A stretch of DNA of 64,000 bases from positions 1,729,816 through 1,793,815 of the forward strand of contig NC_061785.1 in NCBI RefSeq assembly GCF_022458985.1. Direction: 5' to 3'. How positions within the stretch are numbered: position 1 is the stretch's first letter; every line of letters begins with the position of its first letter. The position numbers were made by a program, and so were the translations under genes. Positions 13,993 to 26,420 of this stretch are shown here, one piece after another. The notes under the pieces are model-generated. The model was not told the origin of the DNA, searched no databases, and saw nothing but the letters and a program-made list of their open reading frames with translations. This DNA is from Mugil cephalus (taxonomy: Eukaryota > Chordata > Actinopteri > Mugiliformes > Mugilidae).

Positions 13993-14150
13993 TGATACGA
14001 TACGATACGATACGATACGATACGATACAATGTGATACGATACGATACGATACGATACGATACGATACGATACGATACGATACGATACGATACGATACGA
14101 TACGTTACGATACGATACGATACGATACGATACGATACGATACGATACGA
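13993..14150. repeat. (GATAC)n pentanucleotide array
   Basis: About 30 GATAC units with two variant positions (GATACAATGT near 14,026-14,035 and TACGTTACG near 14,101). It reads through in both directions as an artefactual IVSYR or IRYDT peptide repeat. Confidence 0.97.
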
Positions 14151-14154
14151 TGGG

Positions 14155-15392
14155 CAGATACCTGTTCACGAGTGTGAAGGACAGACTTAGTCCTGTGTCC
14201 AGAGCCAACATGCACAAGTACAAGGACCTGGACGTAAAGGTGAAACAAGTTACAATTAAAAATGAACCTGAGAGGCTACAGATAGAGAAAAACACCAGAA
14301 TTCATTTTATTTATTTAAATAAGAAACAAATATTGCAGGCGTTTTTATTTTAAATTTGATTACTCATGTGTTTAGAACATTAAGCTTTATTAAGTTCCTT
14401 CCTGCCGTCTGGATTTGCTCTGAGGAAGTTTTTGAACTTTCATCTCATTACAGCCCAGTGACCCGTCCAGTTCCCTGCAGACTTCTCCTGTTTGTGAGCT
14501 GGCTTCCTCATATGCCCCTATCATTCTGCCTCCTGTCATCTCTGTAACCTTTTGTGTTTCCCGTAACTGATAAGTGATAAAGAATACACAGACTTTTTCT
14601 TAATCGCTCCTCCATAGAGCGCGGTGACTCACTGAAAGCCGTTGACTCAGAATGCGCTTGTCTCTAATCAATCTCTCTTCTGCATGGGGGCAAATAATAA
14701 AAGCACCGTAGGTTTCAAGGACATAATCGGAGTGATCTGCTTATTTGCTTCAGGTGATTCAAACACGCACAAACATGACCTTCTGCCCTGCTGACATCTG
14801 TGAGATAAAATGTTTTTCCACATTAAAACATTAGTTGGGACTTGTTGTCGTGCGCATGCATGATTACTTTCTTCTTTAATGTACGACAAAAGCTTGTGAG
14901 GAGAAGATTTGCAGCACAGCAGCAAGACGTCTGCTCACTCTGCTCCTCTAAACCTGCAGCCAAGTATCAAACGTAATAGACTTGTTATTTTAGTTTATCC
15001 ACAGGAAGCAGAATTACGGCAGGAAACGACTGCGTCATGTCTCTGAAGAGTTTCTAAGTAACAGGAACACATTTTCATTCGTCTTCTTTAATCGCTCACA
15101 TGCTTGAGTAATTTTTATCTCCACAGGAAGGTTAAAAAGATGAGTCAGTGTTCCTCTTCTCTATTTTAGATTCACTGCTGCTGATGGTCAACATAATTTT
15201 GTGTGACGATGGTCTAACAAATGGAAAATTGTGCGATTGGAATCTGTAACACGATGAGTCAATGTTTACAGCTCTGAGATATGAGATGATTTTATCCGTC
15301 GGCCTGTAGCTCAGTCTTATCTGGACATTTAGACGCGGTTCAGGTCCATCAGCTGATGACCCCAAAAAAAGTTTAAAAAGATTAATTTGAGA
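14155..15392. other. Gene-free interval
   Basis: I see no supportable exon or RNA gene. The open frames lack family features. Confidence 0.5.
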
Positions 15393-15476
15393 CTATTATT
15401 ATTATTATTATCATTGTTATTGTTATTGTTATTGTTATTATTATTATTGTTATTATCATCATCATCATCATCATCA

Positions 15477-15531
<55 letters not shown>
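15393..15531. repeat. Compound ATT/GTT/ATC trinucleotide microsatellite
   Basis: TTA units change to TTG and then CAT units and return to TTA, giving a compound trinucleotide array. Confidence 0.95.
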
Positions 15532-15533
<2 letters not shown>

Positions 15534-15539
15534 GACTTA

Positions 15540-17680
15540 AGTGACTTTGGATGTTGATCTCCTGGTGGGTTAACAGAGAAAGAGCAATGGAGATGAATGA
15601 ATGAAAGAAATAATTATTAAAAACAAACCAGCAGGATAAAGCTCCACGAGTTTGTTTTAGTGCAAAAAAAGAACAAGTAACTTAGGAGAAAGTTTACATT
15701 CAATAAACTATCCTTTAAAAAAATGAAATCACTAAGTGTAAATAAGTGTAATTTGGGCTCATTTCTGTGGACGAATTAGACAAAGAAGTTATTTTAATTG
15801 GAAAATCGTAGTTTTTCATGTAACTTGCTGTGGGCCAGATTAGACCATCTGGAGGCCATGATAAGAATAAAGTTTGACATAAAATAATTAGTCTTTACTT
15901 TTAAACATATTACAATTTAAGACAAATAAAGAACAAAAATACAACCATCGCTCTATTTTAAACAAAGCAGTTAGAATCATTTCTTAAGATCCAAAATCCT
16001 GTTTCTTTTCTTGTCTCTTTTTAAGTTGTAACTTAGATGTTTGTTCCTCTCAGCCGTTCACTGAACTCATGGCTGAATAGTTTCATTTTCTTAAAAACGT
16101 GATGTTGCTGAGTGTCGTCCGTTTTCGTGTCAGAACAGATCCGATAATTCGTCTCCAAACAGGTTTTCCGGGCAAAGTGTCTTCATCTTGTTGACATTTA
16201 AGTTGTTGTGGTGTGACCACAGAGGTTTTCTCCACAAACCGAACGTGATCAGACACGAGACCTTTATGTAAACTAAGACATTTACATATCAAGATAAACA
16301 GCATCAGAGCAACAACTAAACCAAACTTCTCACCAGTGTCTCAGGCAGCGATGAGCACATTCATTTAATGCTGTCAGTCTGTTGACTTTAGTCTGTTTAC
16401 TTGTCAGCACTAAAATACAAAAAGTGTTTTTGATGCTGAGTAGTTGTAAATGTTCCATATAAACACCACAGTGAAAATAAACAGGCCCAAACTGAGAGAG
16501 GCAGAATATTCGACCATGTAGACGGTGACTCTGAATGAAGCCAGGATCCGTTCTGTCCGGACGTTAACTCCCGTTTGAGGGACGTTTGTTTTTAACAACA
16601 ACCCTTTATCTCACGCTTCGATGGTAGAAAAAAATACAAATATTAAATTGTTTAAAGGGTCCATCAAAAATGAATTGAAGCGGACATAAACTGAAGTGTG
16701 GAACAAGTTGAGAACCGTAGGAAAACCCTGAGGGCCGACTACTATGAGGGTCAACAGCACAGTAGCAAAAGTGGAAATGAGCCCACAAACTCTCCGAATC
16801 AAGCTGTTGCTTTAAAAGTGTAAAAACAATCGTAACCAATATGCAGATGAGACGAGGGATCAGTCACATGATGTTTTTACATGTCAGCATCAGATCAGAA
16901 TATATCACCTCACATGTAAACAGCTGAAACCTTCCAACCCTGTGCAACAAAGCTGACAAACTGCTCTAACCTGAACGCCCACTTTTTATTTTAAATCACC
17001 GTCACTGTTACTTAAAACACCAACATCCTTTTGTCCCTCAATTCTGCAGAACTTTAATACTAATTAGTGCATTAATTAGTCAAACCATTAGAGTGTTTAA
17101 TCAGATTAATCTCAGAGTTGCTGTGGATTAATTTAGATTCATGTTAAATCTCATGAGCAAACAGACTCCAGACAGAAGAGAATATATCTGCACTAATATG
17201 TTGATGAAACACCTTCAACAACATGTGTCCACATGAATGTGTCCCTGTTGCTACGGAGACAAACTAACTTGTGGACATTGTCCAACCAGAGGAGAGCTGA
17301 CGCTTCTTATTGAGAACAGTGTCTCCCAGTGAACAGTGGCTGCAGGAGTGGACACATATTAGCAGCAGCATTGGCAGCTTGTCTTTGTCCTGGTTTGTCT
17401 TGGTTTGTCTCCAGCTGTTAGCCGCGTTAGCCCAAGTGCTAGCAGAATCCCCGGCTAACGTATGCTTGGCTTGGTTCATGTGCTGTTTGAAGCTGGAAAG
17501 AAAACTGTGATGATACTTTATGTGTCTCCACTGGTCCCTCTTTGTTTCTTTGTCCTCAAATGTCCCATGGAGAGGACCAACGTGCTGTTTAGCGTCTTCC
17601 ATCTTTATGGGTTGGTTCTGCTGCCTGTCACTACCGGATCAGCTGGTGCTAACGCTAACGCTACTTGGACAAACTAAGAC
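15540..17680. other. Gene-free interval
   Basis: No recognisable gene. Short open frames on both strands near 16,600-16,840 and 17,260-17,600 show no known domain and no splice or start context that I could support. Confidence 0.5.
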
Positions 17681-17683
17681 ACG

Positions 17684-17736
17684 TGTCACACTTTCAACAA
17701 GGTGTTGGGAACATTCCTCCGAGGTTTTGGTCGTTC
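17684..17736 (-). mobile_element. Tiny Tc1-like fragment
   Basis: The runs TTTCAACAAGGTGTTGGGAA and ACATTCCTC...GAGGTTTTGGTC match the start of the fuller element at 21,213-22,030 (about 21,298-21,340). Only about 50 bp remains. Confidence 0.7.
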
Positions 17737-17770
17737 TGCTGCAGATGCTTCATTTACGAGGGATAAAGTA

Positions 17771-17774
<4 letters not shown>

Positions 17775-17822
<48 letters not shown>
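17775..17822. repeat. (GT)n microsatellite
   Basis: Pure GT array of about 24 units. Confidence 0.96.
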
Positions 17823-17824
<2 letters not shown>

Positions 17825-17943
17825 CGGCTTTAATCCAAATCTAGTGGCTGCTCCAGATACCAGAGCACTGACAGGACGAGGTTTCTTTCATAATGATGGA
17901 TTTACTTTTTTGCAGCCGAGGGCTGGAATGTGGAGTCAACAAG

Positions 17944-17946
<3 letters not shown>

Positions 17947-18026
<80 letters not shown>
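17947..18026. repeat. (GT)n microsatellite
   Basis: Pure GT array of about 40 units, only about 125 bp from the previous GT array. Long pure GT tracts can adopt Z-DNA. Confidence 0.96.
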
Positions 18027-18029
<3 letters not shown>

Positions 18030-18030
<1 letters not shown>

Positions 18031-20604
18031 CTGGTCTGTAATCACATGTTTTCTGAGAAATGAATCATCCAACTCCTACACATCTTGTCATTAGAGGAAC
18101 TTTATCTGCTCTACTATTATTCTTGCAATTACAACCGAAGCCTGCTCCCAGTGCATCTAGACAGAAAAAAAAGATGAAAGAGCTTAAATAGGTCTATAAA
18201 GATAATTCTATTATATAAAGCTTCTGTATTAATGTATTTGACTTGTTTTAAGTGACAAGAGTTTCTTATTTCATCCCTGAACATGTTAAAAACACAGAGT
18301 TAAGTCTTTGGTTCTTTTACTTGTTTTAAAATATCTCAGGAAGTCAGATGTTTTCGTTCCGCTGTTGGATCCTTTAGCTCATTCCTTCCTTCTCTTTTTT
18401 GCAGTGTGTCGCAACAACTGAGGTTGAGCTGCATGCAGTGATGGTGCCGAATGTAGGTGTCTGGACGTAATTGTTTCCCGTATGTGCTGAGAGCTTCTCC
18501 TGATAAAATGTGTGTGGTCACTTCTGGTCAGTCGGAGGAATCTGATCCCGTTCCTCAGAACAGAACCAGTTGAGTTGTGAGATGTTGGTGGTTTCTGATG
18601 CTACAACATTTCTGTTGAATGAAGGTCATGACTTTGACTTGTTCCTAAACATTCATCTGGTTCTTCTTTAATTCAAACATTCATGGACATATATATAAAA
18701 TCGTCCTCTGATTACACAATAGTCACAGAATAAAGCGACGATAGTTAATAAGAAGAAGAACAGAACAGAATCCGGTTTTCTACTGAACCATAATAACTCA
18801 CATCTGAGACGTGTCTTTGAGACTTTGGTCCTTTTTACAGATTCTTTTTGCACAACAATCTGCTCTTATGCACTTAACAGTTACATTATATTCTATTCCT
18901 TTTTTTTTTTAGCATTATTTTCTAATACGTCCAGTCAGACTGCTCTTATATTTCTGTATATTTTGTACATTTTTGCAAATGTAATAATATCTCTTATTGT
19001 TTTTGTATATGTTTCTTATCAATGTTAACAACTAATGCAGCACTAACAGGAGAAATGAATAGTTATTGTGACAAAAAGGCAATAATTGGTTTTAATGTAG
19101 AACAAACTGTCACTGTTTTTCATCGTTAACAGAAACACTTCTGGACTCTGACTGTAATGACCTTGTGACCTACGAGTTGGTCGTCTCTGATTTGTAATAT
19201 TGGCTCCGTCTTCCTCATGAATCATCAGGTTGAACAAAGCCGAGGCGAAGGGACCTTCCACGGATTTTATCACCACTGATGAAGCAACACCTGCAGTGAC
19301 TGCGCCTTCCTTAGGTATGTTATGCTTTCAACAGGGAGTTCATAATGAGTAGAAACACAGCGTGTCGTCATCCGCCGCTCTAAACTCCAGAGCTCTGTCA
19401 GTTATTAAGGACACGCGTCAGGTTAGAGAAGAGAGAGATGGTTCAGTGAAGGAGGAAACGCCAGTGAAATAATCAGCAGCCGAATACTTAAAATGAAGCA
19501 GCAGCGTGACTGTGTGTTTCTGCAGAACTGGTTCATGTTGCTGCTGTAGTTGAGTCAACGCGACTCATAGAAGATCAGTTCTAATAAATGCATTTAATTG
19601 AATTAAATTATTAATTAATTAATAATTAATAATTAACATGTGTAACTGTGCATAGTTTACTTATCATTTACTTCTCTGAAGGACCTTATGAAGCACTGAA
19701 ATAACCGGTTTGTAAATACTACAGATACCAATGAATAATTAGAAATAATTGAGAATATAAAGTCACCTCCGGAGGTTGTTGCCTTTGGCTCGACTTTTAT
19801 TCTGCATTTTACTTAAAATTTATAAAAGCTTTTATGCGCTTTTTATATGTTATACAATCGTATGTCTGTGTGTGTGTATATATATATATATAGTTGTGTC
19901 TTTTGTGTGACTCTCAGGAAGCTCCTGTGTGTTTATGCACAAATAAAAGTTCTTGATTCTTAAATAAAGTGGATTTAACTGGAAGTGGAGCTTCATGAAG
20001 GATGAATTAAGCAGAAAACGTGTCAACACGGAGCCACATCGACTGAATCGATCTGAGGATGAAGCTGTTATTATTCATTGGTTTCACAGGCTATAAATAG
20101 ACCTTTGGTTTGCATCATGCCGGATGTTTAGCAGCTGCTCTCGCGTGGGAGAAGGTGAGATTTAGTTTTTTATTGTGGGCAGCCTTGCCCAGATCATTAA
20201 TGAGTTCAGGAGTAATTAGAGCAGAATGGGAGTGTGTCTGAAGTGTTTAATGAAGGCGTGACTCAGCCAACTGACAGATTTTAACACTCGGCTGAGGATG
20301 CAACTAATCGGCTGAGGATGGGAGAGGCTTCATTATCACTGTCACGTTTATTAGCATTAGCATTAGCATTATTATTAACCAGCCAAGTCTCAACCACAGA
20401 TGAAACCTCCTCAGACGTTCTCATACTTACAGCTCCGTCTGTTGGGAACGTGTGTTGTTTTCAGAACCAGATTTGATCTTTGAGCAGTTTCTCACAAAAA
20501 AAGTTGAACACAATGAACACTTTCTGTTTCCAAAATGTCTGAAGGCGGAACGAGGAATTTACTGGAGGAACTCCAGAGAACAGGCACATACTTTAGTCTT
20601 ATTG
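18030..20604. other. Gene-free interval
   Basis: No supportable gene. It contains a short Tc1-like remnant at about 18,600-18,665 and a small TA-rich palindrome near 19,590-19,640. Nothing else stands out. Confidence 0.5.
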
Positions 20605-20665
<61 letters not shown>

Positions 20666-20690
20666 GGATGGATGGATGGATGGATGGATG

Positions 20691-20766
<76 letters not shown>

Positions 20767-20801
20767 TCTCTTTCCTTCCTTCCTTCCTTCCTTCCTTCCT
20801 T
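20605..20801. repeat. Compound GATA/GGAT/TTCC tetranucleotide microsatellite
   Basis: A GATA array (20,605-20,663) is interrupted by about eight GGAT units (20,664-20,694). GATA then resumes to about 20,766, followed by a TTCC array at 20,771-20,801. Confidence 0.97.
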
Positions 20802-21212
20802 TAGAGATGAATCACAGCAGAAAGAAATTAAATGATAATTCTCCAGAACGTCTTCCAGATGTTTGCGGGTTTTTGTTTTGGGATGAAGCTCTGACAGAGC
20901 CGGGTTGTTCTGCTCAGGATGTTACGAAACCTCTTCCCAGAGGCGATGTGGGAGAAGGGACCATTGTGGAGCTGAGTGGGGTCTCGGATGATGAGGTGGA
21001 CTCTTTCAGATTCTCATCACTCTCAGCGGCTCCGGTGTTAACGACAAACGATCGTAGCAGAGGGGAAATGACGGTAAACACCTCGGTGTCAGGTCTTATG
21101 TCAGGTGTTATCGGAGGTGGAGAAGCCTGAACACCCTCTCACCAGACGATAGACTCCACAGAACGCTACAGGAAGTGAAGCCATACGTCTGTGGCTTGTG
21201 ACAGATGCGCCA

Positions 21213-22030
21213 TGTGCCACTTTATTAGGTACACCTCGCTAGTAAAAGGTTGGACCCCCTTTTATCTTCAGAACTGCCTTAATTCTTGGTGTCACACTTT
21301 CAACAAGGTGTTGGGAACATTCCTCAGAGGTTTTGGTCCATATTCACATGATGACATCACACAGTTGATATTTGATCACATCTATGATGAGAATCTCCTG
21401 TTCCACCACATCCCAAAGGTTCCTCTGTTGGACTGAGATCTGGTGACTGCGGAGGCCGTTGGAGTACAGTGAACTCATCGTCATGTTCCAGAAACCAGTT
21501 TGAGATGATATGAGCTTTGTGACATGGTGCATTATCCTGCTGGAAGTAGCCGTCAGAAGATGGTCCACTGTGGTCATAAAGGGATGGACATGGTCAGCAA
21601 CAACACTCAGGGAGGCTGTGGCATTTAAACCATGACCCCCCCCATCATTACACCACCACCACCACCAGCCTGAACCGTTGATACAAGGCAGGATGGATTC
21701 ATGCTTTCATGTTGTTTAAATTCTGACCCTGACGTCTGAATGTAGCAGCTGAAATCGTCAGACCAGTCAACGTTTTTCCAGTCTTCTCTGAGCCTGTGTG
21801 AAGCGTAGTCTCAGTTTCCTGTTCTTAGCTGACGAAAGTGCAACATCCAACAACCAGACCACGTTCAGAGTCACTTAAATCCTTTTTCCTCCTCATTCTG
21901 ACGCTCGGTTTGAACTTCATCACCTCTACATGAAAAAAAGCACTGAAATGCAGCCATGTGATTGGCTGATTGGCTGCTTGTGTTAACAAGCAACTGAACA
22001 GGTGTACCTAATAAAGTGGCAAGTAAGTGT
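21213..22030 (-). mobile_element. Tc1/mariner-like transposon, internally deleted
   Basis: Terminal inverted repeats are visible: CCACTTTATTAGGTACACCT at 21,217-21,236 and its complement AGGTGTACCTAATAAAGTGG at 22,000-22,019. On the minus strand, the frame at 21,344-21,577 still contains LWDVVEQEILI, the C-terminal motif of Tc1 transposases. At about 0.8 kb it is shorter than a full element, and the reading frame is broken. It is a dead copy of a family that is widespread in teleosts. Confidence 0.85.
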
Positions 22031-22136
22031 AGAACGTATGGTGTTCTATCTGTGTTTATCTATCAATTTTATGATGTAGTTGTACCTTAAGCTGTGTTGA
22101 AGGGGTCAAATTATTGTACATTATGGGATTTTTGGA

Positions 22137-22206
22137 TTTATTGATCATACAGAGATTATCGTACAAATACGATAATTATCGTACAAATACGATAATTATC
22201 GTGCGT
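22137..22206. repeat. Short palindromic tandem repeat
   Basis: About two and a half copies of a roughly 20-bp unit built on CGTACAAATACGATAATTAT. The unit contains the self-complementary core ATAATTAT. Function unknown. Confidence 0.7.
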
Positions 22207-22515
22207 CTGGAAACACTGAGGACTGTTCCAACCAGACAGAGACCGTTGATATGATTCAGACTCAGACGTGATATTAGAGACAGTTTGTCTGGTTTATTTT
22301 AATGATGAGCGATGAGGCAATAATGATTCCACACACTGGTCCGAGATAGAAATATTTAATTAGACTTTCACTTTCCACTCCGCTCTCCTCGTCTGTCTCA
22401 TCTTTCCAAGCGTTCAGGTTTTTCCAGGTTTTGTGTCACATATTTGTTCAAAGTTAAGAGGAAAAAAAAAAAGAAAACAGGATCCGAGACCAGTTTGTTC
22501 ATATTCTTCACTTGT

Positions 22516-22521
22516 TTTATT
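22516..22521 (-). promoter_or_regulatory. Candidate poly(A) signal of ch25h
   Basis: AATAAA on the minus strand, about 800 bp past the ch25h stop codon. If used, the 3' UTR is about 0.8 kb. The stretch between stop and signal has no other gene. Confidence 0.45.
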
Positions 22522-23287
22522 CTTGGATTAGATTTCACATTTATAAATATTAGAAAACAAACAAAAAGAAAAAAGAAAATATAAAAGAGAATTCAGGTTT
22601 GACATTCCACAGTCACATTTTACTTTTTACTTCAAACAAACCAACCAAGTCATGACGCATTCGTTTCCTTCTCATAGAAATATTCACACTTTCATTTTAC
22701 TCTCTGTATATTCGTCCTCCATCTACGCCTCCATCTCTTCACACGTTCACTCTCTCTCGTTTCACTTTCCTCCTGCATCCTTCCATCCTTTCTTCAGCTT
22801 CGTACAATAAAACCAACTGCACATAAAATAAACACCTCTTTACAAACTGTGGCTCATGTGTAAGTTCAATATTCAGTAGATATGTTCAATGTGAAAATTT
22901 TTCTCTTGTTTAAACATCATCTTTGTCACTCATTTACAACGCGTTCGACTCATAACAGTTCAAAATTAATGCCCAAAGCTCACATCATCCCACACATTCA
23001 TTCCCACCCTCCTTCTTCCACTCTAGTGGTATCTCCTAAACTTTAGTGCAGCGACGCGTCCAAACCGACACGACGCCAGGAGCTAAACGTTAAACATAAA
23101 TATCTGAATAAATAATAGCTTTGAATATTCTGTATAAAAGTGTAAAAGTCTTTTAATGTAAAAGACGATGTGAGGTGAACCAGTTCATCTCATCAGTCCA
23201 GAAACTCCTCCAGGAAGAATCCAAGAACCTTTAAAGGAATCCGTGACTTTTCTCCGCCATCATCACACCAGTCCTTCAGAGTCCAGA

Positions 23288-23303
23288 CCCCCCCCCCCCC
23301 CCC
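23288..23303. repeat. C16 homopolymer in the ch25h 3' UTR
   Basis: Sixteen consecutive C on the plus strand (poly-G in the mRNA), 19 bp past the ch25h stop codon. Such runs are prone to length error and can form quadruplexes. Confidence 0.9.
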
Positions 23304-23321
23304 AACCTCGTCCTCATCGGT

Positions 23322-24391
23322 TCAGTCCTGTGTGCACAGGGTCCCAGCCAGCCGGTCCCAGTGGGTGAAGTAGGGGGCGTAGTTGCACTTGGACTTGAGG
23401 TGGTGGAGGTCGTGGTGGCGAGCACCCCCGTACAGCCCGAAGGGCACCAGGCGGTGAGTGGCCCAGGGCAGGTCGTAGCCGCAGTGGTCCTCCACCGACA
23501 GCCAGATGTTGACCACGAAGAAGGCCAGCTCGGTGAGGGGGTGGCAGCCCAGCAGGAGGGGGTTGGAGGCGGCGAAGAAGCCCAGGCTGAGGGTCTCCCA
23601 GGCTCCGGAGTACTCGGCTGTGAGGGCGGAGGTGGAGGTGTAGGTGTGGTGCACCTGGAGGAGGAGGAGGAGGAGGAGGAGAAACATGAGAAGCTGGACA
23701 AGAACACTTTAACTTTTTCTGTCTTTTTTATTTTATAAATAAACTTTACTTTATTTTACTTTATTCCAATAGATTTCTACCTATATTTATGCTACTTATT
23801 TATTTGATTATTTTTGTGCAATTATTACTGTCTTAATTTTTTTAACCACTGGCTGCAGATACTAAAATGCATTTTACGTGCATGTGACATTTTATCTAAA
23901 ATCTAAATTCTAATCCAAGAAAATAAATCTCTTCATCATCATCATCGTCGTCATGGCGTGGTACCAACCTTGTGGAAGGTGCGGTAGAGCCAGGGTACTC
24001 TGTGGTGTAACAGGTGCCAGGCGAAGCTCTGGAAGTCGAAGAGGAGCAGGCAGACCAGCACCTGAGCCAGCAGGCTGGGCAGCCCCGGGGCGTCCCGGGG
24101 CAGGTGGACCGGCCGCAGGTACCAGTGCAGCACGGTGAGGGGGAAGATGAAGACCACGTGGTTGTAGAGCGTCAGAGCCAGGCAGGTGCGCACCGAGCTC
24201 CAGGACACCGCGCTGTCCGGCTGCAGCTTGAACCTGCGCACCAGGGAGCAGCGGGAGGACAGGACGTCCAGCAGCAGGAAGGGCAGACAGAAGGACAGAT
24301 ACACGGACAGAGAGAAGAGCACCGGGAAGAAAGGCGAGTGCAGCAGAGACGAGTGTCCCAGCAGGAAACTCCACAGAGGCTGTAGCATCAT
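23322..24391 (-). CDS. ch25h: Cholesterol 25-hydroxylase, two exons
   Basis: This is an ER-membrane di-iron hydroxylase of the fatty-acid hydroxylase superfamily. It converts cholesterol to 25-hydroxycholesterol, an interferon-induced antiviral oxysterol. Exon 1 is 24,391-23,969 (141 codons) and exon 2 is 23,654-23,322 (110 codons plus stop), giving 251 aa, close to the usual family size. The 314-bp intron has GT and AG ends. The three histidine boxes are intact: HLLHH (residues 126-130), HKVHH (140-144, created by the splice) and HHDLHH (221-226). [10 protein letters not shown] (196-205) is also typical. Hydrophobic segments lie near residues 21-43, 70-90 and 105-123. The start is the first of two adjacent ATG codons. 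It is divergent from the IFIT cluster, about 2 kb away. The intron is odd, because mammalian CH25H is intronless. Confidence 0.93.
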
Positions 24392-24447
24392 CGTCCTGTC
24401 GCTATGTCGGTTCAGTCTTTAGTGCTGCTCTGAGTGGGAGCGATGGG

Positions 24448-24490
24448 GATTTATTCCAGCTGAGGCCCGCCCCAAGACCATATATGTACT
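24448..24490 (-). promoter_or_regulatory. Candidate ch25h core promoter
   Basis: Upstream of the ATG on the minus strand are an AT-rich GGAATAAATCC (about 60 bp upstream), a GC box GGGGCGGG (24,466-24,473) and a TATATGG motif near 24,480. Spacing suits an Sp1 plus TATA-like promoter. No canonical ISRE was found close by. Confidence 0.45.
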
Positions 24491-26305
24491 GCTACTCCTC
24501 TCACCCTCATGCAGACTGGAAACAGGGCAGAGCGACAGTTAAAGCCCTGAGACAAAGAGTCAAAAGCCCAGTTAATTAAAGTGAATTATCGTGGGTGCAC
24601 AGTTTCTGTCTTTACCTCCCACATCATTTCAGCGACACTTTCTTTCATTTGTGACCTGAAACACTTGGTCTCCACTTGTGGTTCTTAGGAGTGTTTCTTA
24701 TGCATTATTTCTTGTGGATGAATAAAGTCTAAGTCTAAGAGACTCAATTAAGAAATAAAGACAACTATGAAGAGTAGATGAGATGATCCCTCATTTGCGG
24801 TGCAGCAGCAGCAGCAAACAGTCTAAGCAGTGAAAGGAAAGTGAACATAAGCATTAGTTGCACATGTGTGATCTACTGGGAGCAGGAACGTGATAGATAT
24901 GGTATCAGTGTGAGGGCTGGTTGACGGAGCTTACAATAAACACAGGGAGCATTTCTTTGTCTTGTTTCCTGGTTCTGTGTTTCCATGCAGCAGTTAAACA
25001 TCTGTGACATTATCACGGTGATTTAAATAAATCCTGTTAAAACTGAAACGTGATTCTAGTCTCAGCCTGTCTCCAATGCAGTCTGCTCATCAATGCATAT
25101 TAGAAACTAAAATCAGCTGTTAAATGCAGCTCAGACTGTTTCTGGTGAGTGTTTGCGCGGATGAAGAAGAGGATAGAAACTGTGCAGCACAGCGACACCT
25201 GGTGGTTCATTGAACTCACAGCCTCTCGGACTCCATTCATATAGTGTAACACAGAGACACTGACGCCAGAATCAATGAACCCAACCAGGATGTGTTGGGA
25301 TGGTGGGAGGGAGCTGGAGAACCTGGAGGGAACCCACACCTACACGGGGAGGACACGGGAACTCCACAGAAATATGTGTTTTCATTCTCACCTGAAACTA
25401 AACCTGGGAAACCTGAACGACAAAAACAAGGAAAGTTTTCCAGAGTGGAAAATAAAATTTCATGTGTAATTAAATAACCATCAAACCGCAGCATTTAAAA
25501 CCAGACAAACCAGCCTGTGTGATTATTATTGCATCAGCACTCGTCCCCTAAAGGAACCAGACAAACCGTGTCTAACATCACGTCTGAGGCTCATCCAGAT
25601 CAGCCGCTTCTCTCTGCGTTTGTGTCCTGATGATCTAAAGTCATTTCTTCACTTCTTCCAATCAAAGGGTGTTTTGTTGTGTACTTCAGGGACTTGTGGT
25701 TTGTTTTGTTGCTTTTGTCTGTGGTGGAAACTGAGACGCTGCCGTCCAAGACTCCACAATGGTCAAAGAAAGACTCACAACGCTGAGCTGATTCAACTGT
25801 TGTGTAGAAGTTATCACCTCCTGCATTTAAAAAAAGGTTTATTGCATGAAAGAACAATGTGAAAAACTGGAATCTGAGGGAGCTTCAGGTGAGAATCTCC
25901 TCTCGCTCAGCTCCAACTCTCACACATGGTCAATGACCTTTAACCTAACAACTTTAGGAGGACAATATACTACACAACAAGAGAACCACAACCAGCCTGT
26001 GGGGTTTAATTTAATCTGTTTCACTGTGCGTCTTATGACCAGAAAGTGACTCAAGAGGTTACACAGACAGAAAAATGAGCTCAAATGACACAAAATAAGA
26101 ATAAAGACACAAAAAAAGCAACCAAAGAGAGAAACGAAAAGATTTACAACAGACAAACAAAAGAAAAAGACCCAAAGAGGCAGAAAACAACCAAACATTT
26201 ACTTATTTCTTAATTAATGACGTTACAATCTTCGTCCTCTCAGCAAAGTCTCGTCTTTACATGATTTCAGGGGGAGCCGTGAAGGCATCACCCGGCCATT
26301 CTTTT

Positions 26306-26319
26306 AGTTTCATTTCTTC
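26306..26319 (-). promoter_or_regulatory. ISRE/IRF-E-like site, unit A
   Basis: AGTTTCATTTCTTC, 115 bp upstream of the unit A start codon. It reads GAAATGAAACT on the other strand, with a spacer one base shorter than the canonical GAAANNGAAACT. Its place upstream of every unit and of genes 2 and 3 supports a role. Binding is inferred. Confidence 0.5.
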
Positions 26320-26420
26320 GTGGGTCTGAGTTTCTGTGCAGCCTCTGATCATCACTAACTTCATAAACTCATCACCAGTGAGGAGGCCTCTGATTTCCAG
26401 CTGAGCCTGAACGTCTCAAC

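Noticed and set aside
13987-14295. 102-codon minus-strand frame with repeated IVSYR
   Set aside because: Pure translation of the GATAC microsatellite, open because a 5-mer repeat without stop codons reads through in every frame.
20807-21130. 107-codon frame beginning [12 protein letters not shown]
   Set aside because: The longest non-repetitive frame in the left third, but it matches no family I know, starts beside a microsatellite and has no splice or promoter support. Kept out for lack of evidence, not disproved.
23361-24422. Plus-strand frames opposite ch25h
   Set aside because: GC-rich antisense shadows of the ch25h exons, rich in Glu, Gly and Arg with no family match.
25100-25494. Pairs of 60-85 codon frames repeated in each 2.9-kb unit (MWVPSRFSSSLPPSQH, MCPDDLKSFLHFFQ and similar)
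   Set aside because: They repeat only because the units repeat. They overlap a common interspersed repeat and each other in opposite strands, and differ by frame-altering indels between units.
24392-26420. A LIPA gene between ch25h and the IFITs, as in human
   Set aside because: Looked for lipase motifs and exons; none seen. The space is mostly the start of tandem unit A.
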